This document shows, one piece after another, positions 1 through 11,454 of a stretch of DNA of 64,000 nucleotides. Source of the DNA: Chelonoidis abingdonii. Taxonomy: Eukaryota > Chordata > Testudines > Testudinidae. The position numbers and the translations under genes are program-made. The notes below the pieces were generated by a model. It was not told the DNA's origin and ran no database searches. It saw only the letters and a list, made by a program, of their open reading frames with translations. Position 1 is the stretch's first letter. Each line of letters starts with the position of its first letter. The DNA is taken from positions 124,508,722 through 124,572,721 of the forward strand of contig NC_133773.1 of NCBI RefSeq assembly GCF_003597395.2, given 5' to 3'.

Positions 1-3000
1 AGTTTAGGGTTAGTAAAACCAGAAAGTTGAATGTAAGGCATCCAGTATTAATAACGTGCTTCTGGAACGCATGCCATGACCCTGACTTTACCAACAGTGC
101 CCCACAAACAGAACAAATCCACTCCCCCTATATGATGCTGCTCTAAACAGTTTCGAATGCCAGAAAGTAACCAATAGGCACACATGATCTTAGTTCCCTG
201 AGAAGTAGAGAGGAACAAATAATATTCTTTATATGGCTTATTGAAGAAAGTGTGGTGGAGTCTGTTGCTCAACCAATGAAGTAAATCATTGGTTCATGTT
301 ATCTGACTCTCTCTATCCCAGGGTTGAACAGTGATTTATTGGAGGAATTTTTTTGCATCAATAATTAAGTAAATATTCATGCATCATTATTTACACAATT
401 CAACCACATCTACTGAGCAGATGCAACCTATGGAGAGGTTGCTCACACTGAGTAGCTCTTTCATCCACAGGTAGCACCACTGAAGTCAATAAGATTACTA
501 GTCAATGTGAGTAAGGCTATCAGAATCTGACCCTGAGTCTTGATCTTGAACCTTAAAGACTGCATTAGCTTCAGTGGTCTTTGCATCAAATCCTAAATGG
601 AGATCACACAGATGAATTAAGGGCCAGATTCTTATTTTAAATTATGATGTAAGGAACTGATGCTGCTAATCACCTGTGCATAAAGCCCCCATTGTAGCAA
701 ATGGAGGTTGATTCTGCAGTTCTCATTCAGCCAAACTCCCTCCAAAGTGAATGGGAGTTTTGCCTGAGTAAGGACTGCAGGATTGGGCTCTCATCCTAAC
801 CAGGTCTGTTTGATATTTGTGGTGGTAACTTACCATCCTGCAATAGTTGCACTGGCCAGGAAACAGACTTTTTATAAACATCATATAAACTTCTCACCCT
901 GGATTGGAGGGAGCTTTTCTGCAAAGTGAAAATGAACAAGTATAAGTCCCTGGTCAGGTGCTTGTTGTTAGAATCATTATGGCTTTAGAGGAACATTTAA
1001 TTCCTATTGAATAACTGAGTGTGAACGTTTTAACTGGCTCAGCAAAGATTCCTCTGAGCCAGGCTAAAGGACACAAATCCTCTTACAGTAGAAGCACAAC
1101 TACAGGATGAATTGTAAAGCTGTAAACTTTTTATGAAATATTAACACACCATATGTTAACAGGCATATGCTGATCATCATTATAACAAGTGATAACAGAA
1201 TACTGTACATAAAAAAATAAATTGGTTCCTATTGTAATTATTTGAAACATATTCAACAGTTACATTAAAAATACTTTCATAGAAATCCACTTTATTGACT
1301 GATTTGTAGGAAAATATACTTACAAATGGACAGATGCGGTACATCTTTAAGCCAGTCAGGGTGAGTATTAGTCTATGTATCAGTCAAAAGAAAAAAATTC
1401 ATATTCTTTGGGGGAGTTCAGTCAGATGAGTTATTGTAAATAAAAGTAAAATAAAACCATAGGGAAATGCCCTGTTTTTAAGTGCATTGCTGTACAGATC
1501 AGATGGTCAGCATCTGCAGAAATCTTTCCCTATCCAATTATGTAAAAGCAAAAAAAAAACAACAGAAAATAAAGCCACAGTTTGTTATATGTTCCAAGCA
1601 ATTACAAATGATTTTATGGCAAAGAAATTACTTTTAAGGCATATGTCATCTGTTCCATCCATACTTCACCCCCACTCGAATTTAACTGTCAGTCACCTTT
1701 TCTCTTTCACAGACTCCGTCTGTTTTTACAAAGAAAAACACAGGGAAATGACTGTTTACAGCACGCCTATCTGATTTAAAAATGAGGAGCGCAGCAGTGA
1801 AATGTGTGTCTGCAGAGTGGGAAGCCACTCCAACCTGAGGACCCAGTGACAAATACAAATCTTTCTGGAGGGGAGAATGGATATTTTAATGAAGCTTTCT
1901 AGCATCTCCGAGGTAGCACATTTACCATGTGTTGCTTTGGTTGTTCTGACAATCATACAGTTTATTGACTTATTTAGCCCCACACTGCCATCTCATGCTG
2001 CTCTCAGACTACCTGAGTTTGCCTCACTTCCCCTTCATGCCATTTTAAAATGAATTCTCCATTTTATAGAAGGGAAAATGGCTTATATTTTTTCTCATCT
2101 CAGCCACTTCCATTATTTTCTAACATTAACAGCCGTGTGCGCACACTGGATCAAGAGGGCTGCTTTCATCTAACCATCAGTAGTTTGCAAAGGTAGGACA
2201 CACCTTCAAAACAAGTCTTACTGCCTCCTCTTTCAAGAGTGTGAACATTTAAACCAAGTTTGAATCTTTTCATCACTTGAATCCTTATTTCCCCCAAAAG
2301 GCTATAGGTTAAAGAGCCTGAATTTGAAAATGTCCCAATTTGGTTTTCAGCTAAACCATTCAAACTCAAAGTGGGCCACATGCTGTAGTCTTTACTTAGG
2401 CAAAACTGCCATTTGAGTTAGTCCTGAAGGGAAATGGTCTATTAAATCAACACCTAAGCCTAAACCACTGAAGACCTGCTTGCATCTATGCCCAGGATGA
2501 GTCTAAGTGAACTGAGCAGTAATAGTATAAAGCAGCTAAAACAGCCTAAGTTACTGGTTTATCATTTCTACTGCTAACATAGGGATTCCAAGGGAAGGGG
2601 GTCTGTTGACACCTTCCTGTAAAACAGCCAAGACAAGGAAGTGGATATCTAGTGAGTCAAAGCTGTAGATTTGATTTGGATGCTTCAAGGTGCCTGCCGT
2701 ATTAGATTAGATCTCATTCCATTTCAAAGAGTTGTTTGCTATGGAATGGTTTATGTGGCAGATGCCAAATCCTACTGCCTATGGAGGGAATGATATGCAT
2801 ATTAAGACAGAGCAGCATTTCCTCCCTCAGACAGACACACCTTGCAGCAGTGCAGTTGGAGAGGGACTGTTTGATTCTTTAAATGTTAGCTGGGTCTTAC
2901 AGAAAACTGGAAATGTTTTTTCTGTTGATGAATGCGCAGATGCCACCCTGTTTCTCATCCTACCCCTCAGTGGTTATGGGATTTAATAAATCCCCTAGGG

Positions 3001-3465
3001 GGGTGTTTATTTTAATCATTGCTCAAAAAACAAATTTGGACTCAAACTATAAGGACAAATAGAAAAATGAGAGAATAATATTAAGGATTGGAACAGCTAG
3101 CCATCCATCAGAAATGTGTTCTTATATCTCAGTGATATTCTGCTGCATTTGTTTCTCATTTTAAAAAATAAATCTAATGGGTTTAATTTGCCTTAAGACT
3201 GTAAATGCAAAGGATTTAAAGTGTGGTGATTGCTGTTCCTTTGAACAGCTGCACAGCAGGGTGCCGTCAACTCCACACGTGAGAATGAGACCAGAACCCA
3301 AACTCAGCCCCTGAGATTAGCCCCTTTGAGGGGTATTGAGGGAGAAAGGAAGAGAAACTCTCAGGGGAATATGCAAGGGCCACTAGAGGACAGAAAGCTC
3401 CAAGTACCTATTTTCACTTAAGCCCTATGTAAAACCACAATTCAGAAGGGTTTAGAGTACAAAGG
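1..3465. other. Gene-free A/T-rich flank with old repeat fragments
   Basis: No reading frame here looks like a protein; the longest open frames are under 100 codons and low in complexity. Around 620-790 there is an eroded interspersed repeat fragment (wording such as gattctgcagttctcattc and gactgcaggattgggctc) that recurs in similar form near 55570. Nothing else is recognisable. Confidence 0.6.
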
Positions 3466-3471
3466 TTTATT
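3466..3471 (-). promoter_or_regulatory. Candidate poly(A) signal of the receptor gene
   Basis: TTTATT on the plus strand is AATAAA on the minus strand, about 525 bases beyond the receptor stop codon. It is the first AATAAA I noticed downstream of the gene, but no cleavage site can be confirmed from sequence alone. Confidence 0.35.
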
Positions 3472-3994
3472 TAGAAAAGAGTTTGGATTGTTCTTTAGAC
3501 TTTTTTTTTTTTTTTTTTTGGCAAACACTTAAACCCTTTCAGAATATCAAAGATTGTCAGTGCCTATTACCTGGCATCCTCATCCTCAGTTGCCCCCACC
3601 TCACCAGTAAAACCTGGTGCTGGACTCATCCCAGGAAGAAAAAAGTCCCAGTTTCTCTAACTGCCAATAAACACCCAAATCTCCCAATTCAACACCAGCC
3701 CATCCCTCCCTCTCCCCATCTTTTCTTGGCCTCTAGACCTCAGAGACCTTTACAGTCATCATCGTGCCCAAAACATAATGTCCCACCCTCTTCTTTATGT
3801 TTCCCCTCCTCCCCTCCAAGGTCAAACTGCAAATTCATCTCCCCTCCCCTCTGTAATTTATCCCTCTTAACTTAAACACTGGTTCCCCCACTCCTACTCC
3901 ACTCCATGGTCAGTGAACTCACCCCCTTACCCACATCCCCCACTTCTTCACTACTCTACTCCAGCACTTGGGCCCCTCTCCTCTCCACTCCAGC
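3472..3994 (-). other. Probable 3' untranslated region of the receptor gene
   Basis: This stretch lies between the stop codon and the candidate poly(A) signal. It is strongly pyrimidine-rich on the plus strand, so the transcript would be purine-rich. A run of 19 T on the plus strand (3501-3519) would be an internal A-run in the RNA. A 130-codon plus-strand open frame here is low-complexity and not a gene. The extent of the UTR is inferred. Confidence 0.4.
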
Positions 3995-5308
3995 TCAGTG
4001 CAGAAATCTTTTCTTCTTCTTCTTGAAGAGGATGTGTTTGAAAGACCTGCGGAAGTCCTGGTTGAAGATTGTGTAGATGACCGGGTTGAGGGAACTATTG
4101 CAGTACCCGATCCAGAAGAAGAACTTGAAAAGAGTCTCAGGGACCTCACATGCCTTCCGGCAGATGCCATAGAGGCTATAGCTGAAGAAGAAGGGGAACC
4201 AGCACACTACAAAGACTCCCATGACCACAGCCAGCACAAAAGTGAAGCGTTTCTCCCGGGCCTGGGTGACCTTCTTACGGCAGACGCTGCTCTGCTTCCT
4301 GCGGCGGTGAGAGGAGAAGAGATCCCTGGAGCGATTGCTGGAACGCTTGGAGGAGGAGTAGGAGTATGAGAAGGACTGGCTCTTACTGCTTTTGCGGGGG
4401 TGATCATCCCGGCTCCGCTTCCGCCTGCTCTCTGAGGTGCTGCTCTCCTCCAGCTCAATGTCCTCCAGCTCTGAGGCTTTGCGCCACTGGTGAACCGAGT
4501 AATGTCCATTCTCCCCTGGCTGCATCCTCAGTGACGTGCAGCCCCGATGGGCCCGGCTCAGCCCATTCTCAGACAGGGAAGAGCCCTCGGGCACCGTGCG
4601 CTTCTCAGAAAGAGTCCTGGTCCTCAGCTTGGCCACTCGGTAGATGCGGACATAGACCAGCACCATGATCAGGCAGGGGGCGAAGAAGGATCCAATGCAG
4701 GAAGAGAGGATGTACCAGGTTTCATCATTGAGTTTGCACGGGGGGAAGAGGTCCCCCTCGGAGTCTCGGTACACAGAGATCAAGGGGGGGGAGGAAATAA
4801 CGGCTGAGATGAGCCAGACAGTGAAGATGATCCCCTTGATCCTCCGTGGAGTCCGTTTGAGGTTGTACTCCACCGCCTGGGTGACAGACCAATACCTGTC
4901 CAGACTGATGGCGCACAGGTGCACAATGGAGGAAGTACAGAACAGCACATCCAGCGCCTGGTAAATGTTGCACCATGCTTTGCCGAAGTACCAGTAGTCC
5001 ATGATCTCATTGGCCAAGGAGAAAGGCATGACCAAGGTGGCCACCAGGATGTCAGCGCTGGCCAGGGACACCAGGAAGAGGTTCTGTGGAGCTCGCAGCG
5101 CCTTGCTGGTCAGCACTGCGATCACCACCAGCATGTTGCCCACGATGGTGAAGACGATCAGGAAACTCACCACGGCTGCCAAACTGGCCACAGCCCCAGG
5201 GGAATAGTGAGAGGGAGGCTGCTGTAGGGGCAAGGAGGAAGAGGAGGGGAAGGCAAGGGATCCATTGGGGGTGCCAGCACTGATGTTCATCAGCACCAGC
5301 AGATCCAT
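3995..5308 (-). CDS. ADRA2C: Alpha-2C-type adrenergic receptor, intronless, complete
   Basis: A 437-residue class A G-protein-coupled receptor for adrenaline and noradrenaline, expected in the plasma membrane and coupled to Gi/o to lower cAMP. Seven membrane segments lie near 38-65, 74-100, 110-135, 155-178, 195-221, 352-378 and 390-413. Visible key residues: Asp120 (amine binding) in [13 protein letters not shown] at 137-139, Cys113 and Cys191 for the disulfide, Ser203/Cys204/Ser207 in segment 5, CWFP at 369-372 and NPVIY at 408-412. Asn8 and Asn15 are glycosylation sequons. The third loop (about 222-351) is long, basic and serine-rich. Subtype C is favoured by the second extracellular loop, the stretch [11 protein letters not shown] and the end SFKHILF plus a lysine run without cysteine, close to the arginine-rich end of mammalian ADRA2C; subtype D differs more. 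The start has A at -3 and G at +4, with an in-frame TAG at 5327-5329 just upstream; Met7 is a weaker alternative. Single-exon structure is usual for this family. Confidence 0.96.
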   Translation of the reverse strand: MDLLVLMNISAGTPNGSLAFPSSSSLPLQQPPSHYSPGAVASLAAVVSFLIVFTIVGNMLVVIAVLTSKALRAPQNLFLVSLASADILVATLVMPFSLANEIMDYWYFGKAWCNIYQALDVLFCTSSIVHLCAISLDRYWSVTQAVEYNLKRTPRRIKGIIFTVWLISAVISSPPLISVYRDSEGDLFPPCKLNDETWYILSSCIGSFFAPCLIMVLVYVRIYRVAKLRTRTLSEKRTVPEGSSLSENGLSRAHRGCTSLRMQPGENGHYSVHQWRKASELEDIELEESSTSESRRKRSRDDHPRKSSKSQSFSYSYSSSKRSSNRSRDLFSSHRRRKQSSVCRKKVTQAREKRFTFVLAVVMGVFVVCWFPFFFSYSLYGICRKACEVPETLFKFFFWIGYCNSSLNPVIYTIFNQDFRRSFKHILFKKKKKRFLH

Positions 5309-6340
5309 AGTGGTAGTGGGAGGATCCTATACAGCCATGGGGGTCAACCTCCCAGCCCCAGAGACCAAGCCACTGGGGCTGCCTCTCCAAGTTGGTGCCT
5401 TCATCCCCACCAGTGGAGAGGAGGCTGCTTCCTTCTGTCACACAGCGAGCTGGAGAGTGGGGCTCCCCTCCGTCTCCCTCCCCACCAACAAAATATCCGC
5501 CCCCCCCGTTGCAGGCTTTCCTTCTTGCTAAGTACCCAGGCACATGGCTGAGCCCAGGAACTGCCGGCACTGGGCGGACTCTGCCTTCCCCCCGCTCCCG
5601 TAATCCTGCCGGGGACAGCGGAGGTCCGGAGGCGCCCGGGGTGCAGGTAACCCCTCTCCGCGCCGCTCTCCCGGGTCAGGAGAGCGCCCCTGGCTCGCTG
5701 CCCCTCCGCTGGCCCCTTGCACGGAGAGCTCCCAGGCGGCGGTGTCTGCAATCCCATTAGGCAGCGCCTCCTCCCTTCGCCCCGCGCCGGAGCAAGCTCG
5801 ACGCGAAGTAGCAGCTACCCGCTCGCTCCGCTGTAATCTCACATGCGGCTCCCCATCAGCTGCCTGCCCAAGCGATCTGAGCATGCTCCGCTCCAGCCCC
5901 GCAGCAGCCGCTGTCTGAACCCCGCACCCGCCCCTGCTCGCTGCTGCGGGCTGCAGCCCCCCCAAGCCGGGTGGCACCGCGCCCCCCTCGGCTCCCTTGT
6001 CCCGTCTAGGCACCGCAAACCCGCCCCATGCTGCGGGCGGAGGGCGAGACGCGGCTGCGATCCAGAGGCCCCTAGTTACCGCCTTGGGTTGGTTTTTGTT
6101 TGGGTCGCCCCCTCCCCATACTTCCGCTTCACTTTGCACCCAGCGTTGGCGCCCCTGTCTGATCGTCAGTCTGTCTGCTCGGCCGGCAGCGGGCTCCTGG
6201 CGCCGATTCGAAATCAGCTCTCGCAGCTATTGTCTTCTATTATCACAGCGCTAACTCTGGGCGTCTGATCGCGCCTCACACACCGTCGTGTGAACCGGCA
6301 GGTAAATGCTGTGCCCGCTAGAGGTCGCTCTGACCATGCC
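5309..6340 (-). promoter_or_regulatory. CpG island: 5' UTR and promoter of the receptor gene
   Basis: GC and CpG content rise sharply from about 5380 to 6340 and fall to A/T-rich sequence beyond. GC boxes (GGGGCGGG on the minus strand) lie at 5927-5934 and 6020-6027, and a CCAAT motif in gene orientation at 6575-6579. I see no convincing TATA box, so a dispersed CpG-island promoter is the best reading. Six overlapping open frames in this stretch are by-products of the high GC content. Confidence 0.75.
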
Positions 6341-7809
6341 TATCCCACAGCAGCTAGTGGTAAAAAGCCTAGGGAGATGAAGCGGAACACAGCAGCGTTT
6401 TATCTTCCAGCTGTGTGTTATGAGAGTAACATGAAAGGCGCTGGCAGGGGGGGTTGGATTTCTTTATTTTTATTTATCGGGATTTCGTTTTAAGCCTTAT
6501 ACATCTAGCATGCTGCCCCCCCCCCCCCAAAAAAAACAAAGTCTGCCGCTCCCTCTGCACTCTAGCTGGAATTCATTGGAAAGATGGTTTATAATTGATA
6601 TTTAAAAGTGCACCGTGTTTGCGTTTAGATCTGCAGATCAGCTTGAAATAAATAGATCTGATACTGGGATGCAAGGGAACCTCACTGACATGAGGTTATG
6701 GGCAACCAACTCTGGGTTTTTTTGTTTAATTCTGCGTATAAAATATTGATGGCATAGGAAAGAATGCTTCCCTTTGTAGGTGGAATTAAGGGTAATACTC
6801 TTCTAGAGCCTGGTCTTCCTATTTAAGGCAAAACTCTATCTGATTTTGATGGTAGCAGGATTGGGCCCTTAATGAGCGGAAAGGGCTTTTTAAATTCAGG
6901 AAATAAGTCTTGCTCTCTGGAAGAACTCCGTGGCATAGGAGACTATTATTATTCTCTCGTATTTGAGTACCAGGTTCAGAATGTGGTGTTCCCTTGTATT
7001 CATTTCTTGTGGACAAGCTGAAGGCTATAACAGGGAATGTTGAGCTGTTTTTTTCACTCAGAACACAGACCTTTGCACCGATGCACAAGACTTGAGCTAA
7101 AAACATAAGCACAACAGCAACAAATATGTTACTTCCTTTTCTGAACATCCTGTCTTCTCTGAGTCTGTCTTTTAGATTACAAGTTCTTAGGGCAGACTGT
7201 CTCTCTCAGTGCTGAAAACCAGTACTTTAGTAACTGAAATTGCTGTGTGCTTTAGTGAAGTGGTGAAATTGCCAGTGCTTTAATAATAATAACATAATTT
7301 TGCTCACACAGTTAGTCCCATTGCTTTCAGGTAAGCTGGCCTTGGAATTCAGTGTCTAATCCCATTAGTGTTAGTGGGGGCTCTGAATTCAGAGCAATAT
7401 ATGGCCTTTAAGACTAAGCTTGTGTTGACAGAGCTGTATGGAGATGTTTGCATATTACCAGCCAGTACTGTGTTTGCCCCTTGTAGCTTGTTTATTAATC
7501 CTGCACGCTTATGAGCACCAAAGGCACATTGGAATATTTAAACAGTAAGGATATGTTTGATGCTAACAAGAGTGGCTTTTATTGAACATAGCTTAGTTAT
7601 TTTATAAAGGATTGAGTCAACAATGATCAGACAGGCTATTGCTTGATTAAGTGCTAATAACATCTCCATATTACAACATTTCCATATTACAACTTTAAAA
7701 AATGCAAAACAAATATATGCTGTATAATAATTTTTGTCTTGTGAAAATTAGGGAAATGCTGAATATCTTTTAAACAAATGTTGTCAGAATGATGGCTTTT
7801 TACACATTT
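6341..7809. other. Gene-free stretch, nothing recognised
   Basis: Mostly A/T-rich single-copy-looking sequence. A C-run followed by an A-run lies near 6513-6535. The 109-codon minus-strand open frame at 6819-7148 has no recognisable domain and no coding character. Confidence 0.5.
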
Positions 7810-7822
7810 AAGGCTCTTAGAG

Positions 7823-7895
7823 CATAGTAATGGAGGGCTGCCAGGGACCACAAGAGATCATCCAGTCTAACCCCACATGCTGAGGCAGGAAAAAA
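7823..7895 (-). mobile_element. CR1-like LINE 3' fragment
   Basis: The segment reads as the reverse complement of the CR1 3' end: a block like agagatcatccagtctaacc, where CR1 in sense has 'gactagatgatctc'. It is short and diverged. CR1 is the dominant LINE of birds, crocodilians and turtles. Confidence 0.55.
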
Positions 7896-8004
7896 TAAAT
7901 GTCAATGTCTAGGGAAATTTAAATGCCATGATCAGATTTTTTTGGTCTGACTCAGCTGACTTTGGCACAGAACCAGTGTTGTAAGGGCAAATATGGAGAT
8001 ATAC

Positions 8005-8172
8005 CTGTCTATACCTATCTCACAGAACTGGAAGGGACCCTGAAAGGTCATTGAGTCCAGCCGCCTGCCTTCACTAGCAGGACCAAGTACTGATTTTGCC
8101 CCAGATCCCTAGGTGGCCCCCTCAAGGATTGAACACACAACCCTGCATTTAGGCCAGTGCTCAAACCGTTAA
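8005..8172 (-). mobile_element. tRNA-derived SINE with CR1-type 3' tail
   Basis: Read on the minus strand, a tRNA-like head (8105-8172) leads into a tail resembling the CR1 3' end (plus-strand wording aactggaagggaccctgaaa). SINEs of this design, with a tRNA promoter region and a borrowed CR1 tail, are established from turtles. The tRNA-like head is decayed, so it is an old copy. This is one of the stronger pointers to a turtle genome. Confidence 0.7.
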
Positions 8173-8175
8173 TGG

Positions 8176-8355
8176 CCCACACTTTGCATAATTACAATAG
8201 GCCCTCAAAGTTATATTTCATATTTCTAGTTTCAGATACAAGAGTGGTACATTTATACAAATAGGATGATTACACTCAGTAGATTCTAAGCTTTGAAATG
8301 ATACCTTACAAGAGACCTTTTGTATGAAGCATATTCCAGTTACATTAGCATATTT
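8176..8355 (-). mobile_element. Fragment of the ERV-like LTR found in full at 25925-27035
   Basis: The reverse complement matches the first part of the LTR at 25925: stretches such as gtaactggaatatgcttcat, aaggtctcttgtaaggtatc and ctagaaatatgaaatataac recur in the same order. It is a 5' fragment and includes no TATA box or poly(A) signal. Confidence 0.75.
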
Positions 8356-8423
8356 TTATAAAATCATATAGAGTGCAACTAAAGAAATGCAGTATCAAGA
8401 GTGCCAGATTCCCCACTGCCAAA

Positions 8424-8629
8424 CCAATGTGCCTCAGTTGTTACCTGCAAGGACACACTCTAGGACTTACCAGGTATTTCAGTAACTCCACAAGTCAGCC
8501 CTTAGCAGTGCTCTTCAAAGCCAAATCTCAAAGGTACCAATTAGTGTCAGATCTTCAGAGCCATATTTACCCACCCCAAATCTTCAACTCCTTCTCTATC
8601 CCCCTCAGAAAGATAGTCTTGTGGACTTC
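8424..8629. repeat. Left copy of a 206-bp duplication flanking an LTR-like element
   Basis: Runs from ccaatgtgcctcagttgtta to tagtcttgtggacttc and recurs at 9523-9726 with only a few substitutions and small indels. The LTR-like element between begins directly at the last base of this copy. See the right copy and the related finding. Confidence 0.9.
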
Positions 8630-9522
8630 TGTCATAGTAATATTCCTCGTTTGAAGCTTAGCGTTCAAATATAAGGTACTAGCATGAAGTCCTCTAAGCT
8701 TAATCTCCAGCTTAGATCTGATAGGCTGCCACCAGGTCAGGAATTGATAGGGCCTGACCCCCTTTCCTCTCTCTGGTGTCCCAACCCTCTCCTGGGGGAC
8801 CTCCAGATAACCGGTTTCTTTGCTTCCCAAGAGATAAGCGTTCTTTTCCCTCAGGACAATTGAGATGCAAATACCAACAGCTTGGCTTTGCCTTCCCCGT
8901 TCCTGCCTTCGTGAGGGAGACAGATACCTGATACAGAGGTTTCAATTTCTCTGCTTACTAGAAAAGAACTTCCACAAGTTTTGAAAAAGAAAGCTTTATA
9001 TAGAAAAAGAGAGATACAGAATAATAACTTGCATAAAAATAATACAGGCTCCTACTTAAGAAAATATGAACAACCCAGTCTGATTAAAAAATAGCCAATT
9101 AAAATAGACCAGCAATCACACACAGTAAGTACAAGCAAAGCATATCATAGCCGATTTTACTTTGTTTCCGTTTTGTACTCACTGCCTTTAGTAGAATGAG
9201 AAGAAGATTGGAATTAGCAAGATAGCTTGTCCTCACAGCCGAGGAAGCAACAAAGACCCAGCAATCCACATCTGTAAATCAACACAAAGCTCTCATAGCC
9301 GAATTACTTTGTTTCCCTTTGTACTCACAGACTTTTGGTGAAATATTGAGATAAGATGGAGTTAGAAGAGAACTTGTTTACTCATAGCCGAGGAAAACAA
9401 CAAAGACCCGAGTATACAAATTCCCCCCCTGACTTTAAACAATCCAGTTCTCTGATTGGTCCTCTGGTCAGGTGTTTGGTTACCCTTCCCAGGTAAAAGA
9501 AACTTAACCCTTCCTTACCTAT
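8630..9522 (-). mobile_element. LTR-like element (family T, copy A), minus orientation
   Basis: Shares with the copies at 35925 and 38808 a left block (cttagcgttcaaat, gctagcatga-type wording, cagcttagatctgat, gctgccacca) and a right block (gattggtcctctggtcaggt, gtgtttggtt, then cttaaccctt). It starts TGTCATAG but the usual right terminus (tatttatgaca) is missing; the element stops where the second 206-bp copy begins. No coding capacity. Confidence 0.75.
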
Positions 9523-9726
9523 CCAATGTGCCTCAGTTGTTACCTGCAAGGACACACTCTAGGACTTACCAGGTATTTCAGTAACTCCACAAGCAGCCCT
9601 TAGCAGTGCTCTTCAAAGCCAAATCTCAAAGGTACCAATTAGTGTCAGATCTTCAGAGCCATATTTACCTACCCCAAATCTTCAACTCCTTCTCATCCCA
9701 CTCAGAAAGGTAGTCTTGTGGACTTC
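9523..9726. repeat. Right copy of the 206-bp duplication
   Basis: A 204-base match to 8424-8629. Differences are a lost T (caagtcagccc/caagcagccc), a C/T at the acccacccc/acctacccc position, and small changes near the ctctatccccc stretch. After this copy the sequence continues agtgggactaattata, which is not shared with the left copy. Confidence 0.9.
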
Positions 9727-10358
9727 AGTGGGACTAATTATATAAATAAGGCAAGCAAGCTGGATGAATACATACCTAAGTTCAATAAACAATACAAACC
9801 TACTCATGTATGGAGAACTTGCGGACGAGTGGTAAATATACTACCAGGTGCTGTTGACTTTGTTATTTTCCCCCTAATCTGTTTGGGCCTGTTTGAAATC
9901 TTGAATAGATTTCAATATATCTCTGTAGCTAAGAAAGGATGGTCTGGTCATTAGGGGACTAGTCTAGCACTCAGGAGAACTGAAAGTTATCAGAAAATGA
10001 ATGAAAAGTAAAATCATTGATTCATGCTTAAAGTATAACTTTATCATATTTTGGGACCATCAAGCCAAGAAATATTGAGAGGTTTATAAAACAGCTTGAA
10101 GCCAATTTGTTTCTTTCAATTCATCTGAAGAGAATGAAAACACATCTAAAAGAACAAAACTAGACAAGAAAACACAACAAATACAACATTATAGAGAACT
10201 TAGCCCCTGCTTCATCAAAGTACTTAAGCACAAACCACATTGAGTAGTCGCACTAATTTCAATTGGAACTTTTCATGCTCAATTTTAAGCATGTGCTTAA
10301 GCACCTTGCTGAATTAGGGCTATACATATTTATGGTTCAGTCCTGGAAAGTGTGTAAT
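9727..10358. other. Gene-free stretch with an old repeat tail
   Basis: The open frame at 9718-9954 (78 codons) straddles the end of the duplication and has no known domain. Around 10200-10320 there is an eroded repeat containing acttaagcacaaacc and aagcatgtgcttaagcacct, typical of old amniote repeat tails. Nothing else is recognised. Confidence 0.5.
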
Positions 10359-10362
10359 TTAC

Positions 10363-10738
10363 TGTTACCGATATATCGGGTCTGCCTAGCTGAGAGCCAA
10401 TTAACAGCCTGACAGGGATAAGGAAAAATGCTTTATTCTGCAGAAAAAGGAGAACCTGTACCTTGGTACAAAAGACTCTGTCTTACACAAATTTCACAAA
10501 CCTTTTATACACATTCAAAGATCCTCGCGTGTTAATACTTGATTGGTAAGTGTAAAATCTCATGCTCCCGTTATCTGGGTAGTACTGACTGGTTTGGAGC
10601 AGGATTTTCCTGCTGTGAGGCAGAGGAAAAGAGAGAGTGCAAAAGTTCAGGCTACTGTGTCCATGAGCAGTACTCAACCCCCCCCCCCCCCCACTGGCCG
10701 CTTGTAATATATTAAGGGGGGGTCAGCCAGCTTTCACA
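10363..10738 (-). mobile_element. Solo LTR with 4-bp TSD, ERV1-like
   Basis: On the minus strand it starts TGTGAAAGCTGG and ends ATCGGTAACA. The flanks are the 4-bp repeat TTAC (10359-10362 and 10739-10742). A TATA box (TATAAAAGG, minus) lies at 10501-10509 and a poly(A) signal (AATAAA, minus) at 10432-10437, in correct order for U3-R-U5. A 4-bp TSD fits gammaretrovirus-like (ERV1) elements. No internal region is left. A C-run (about 10679-10692) sits inside. The 64-codon open frame here is not a gene. Confidence 0.85.
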
Positions 10739-10779
10739 TTACCAACGTGCTTACCACAGTGCAACACTCAGATTTCAGA

Positions 10780-11215
10780 TAGAATGGAAGGTGTTCAGCA
10801 CTAAAGCTGATTGGGACTTTTCCAGTGAACCGCTTTTTGTCAGAAAATGCTGATTCGTGTAACCAAAATTGTTTGCAGTTATGAGCTGGCTTTGACAATT
10901 TTTTGCTTTTTGAAACAAGTTTTGAAATGTCAAATCATTTTGTTTGGGCATTTTAAAAATGGAAAATTCTGTTTTCCTGTTGAAAATGACTTTTTGTTTC
11001 CAAATTAAAGCTAATTATAGTAAATCATTTAAATGTTCAACATTGAAATAAAGCACTTTGGAATAATCAAAGTATTTCGACTGACCTGAGCCAATTTTTT
11101 TTCCAGATTTTTGGTTCACAAATATTTTCACAATTTTGAGTTTGTCCCATTCGGGATGGGAATTTTTTTTGACATATTGAAAATGTTCACAGGATGGAAA
11201 AACAGCTTATCCCTC
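10780..11215. repeat. A/T-rich interspersed repeat with gaaaattttt motifs
   Basis: A block rich in tttgtcagaaaatgctgatt and ggaaaattct wording. Similar diverged blocks appear at 17040-17170, 23200-23280, 27176-27540 and 45730-46110, so this is a dispersed family. I cannot name it or see clear termini. Confidence 0.5.
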
Positions 11216-11454
11216 TGCTCTACCTAGCATCTCACAGGAGCAATCACATCTAGTAGGAAGGAGCCCTTAAGGTCTGATTTTCAAAACAGTCATGCTCCCT
11301 AAATAGGAGGTCAGCAAAAGCACTGAGTGCCCAGCACCTCTGAAAAATTCAGACCCTTAGGGATTATATTAAGTGTCCCATTGGCACTGCTGCAAGTAAG
11401 TTTCAAGGTTCCCATTTTAATTTCCTGTTCTCATGGATTCAGGTTTTTGATCTA

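Noticed and set aside
3995..5308. Assigning the receptor to subtype D (lost in mammals) or A
   Set aside because: The second extracellular loop, the start of the third loop and the lysine-rich cysteine-free C-terminus all fit ADRA2C better; a tree would settle it.
5528..6139. 203-codon minus-strand frame upstream of the receptor
   Set aside because: Lies in the CpG island with equally long frames on the other strand; composition alone explains it.
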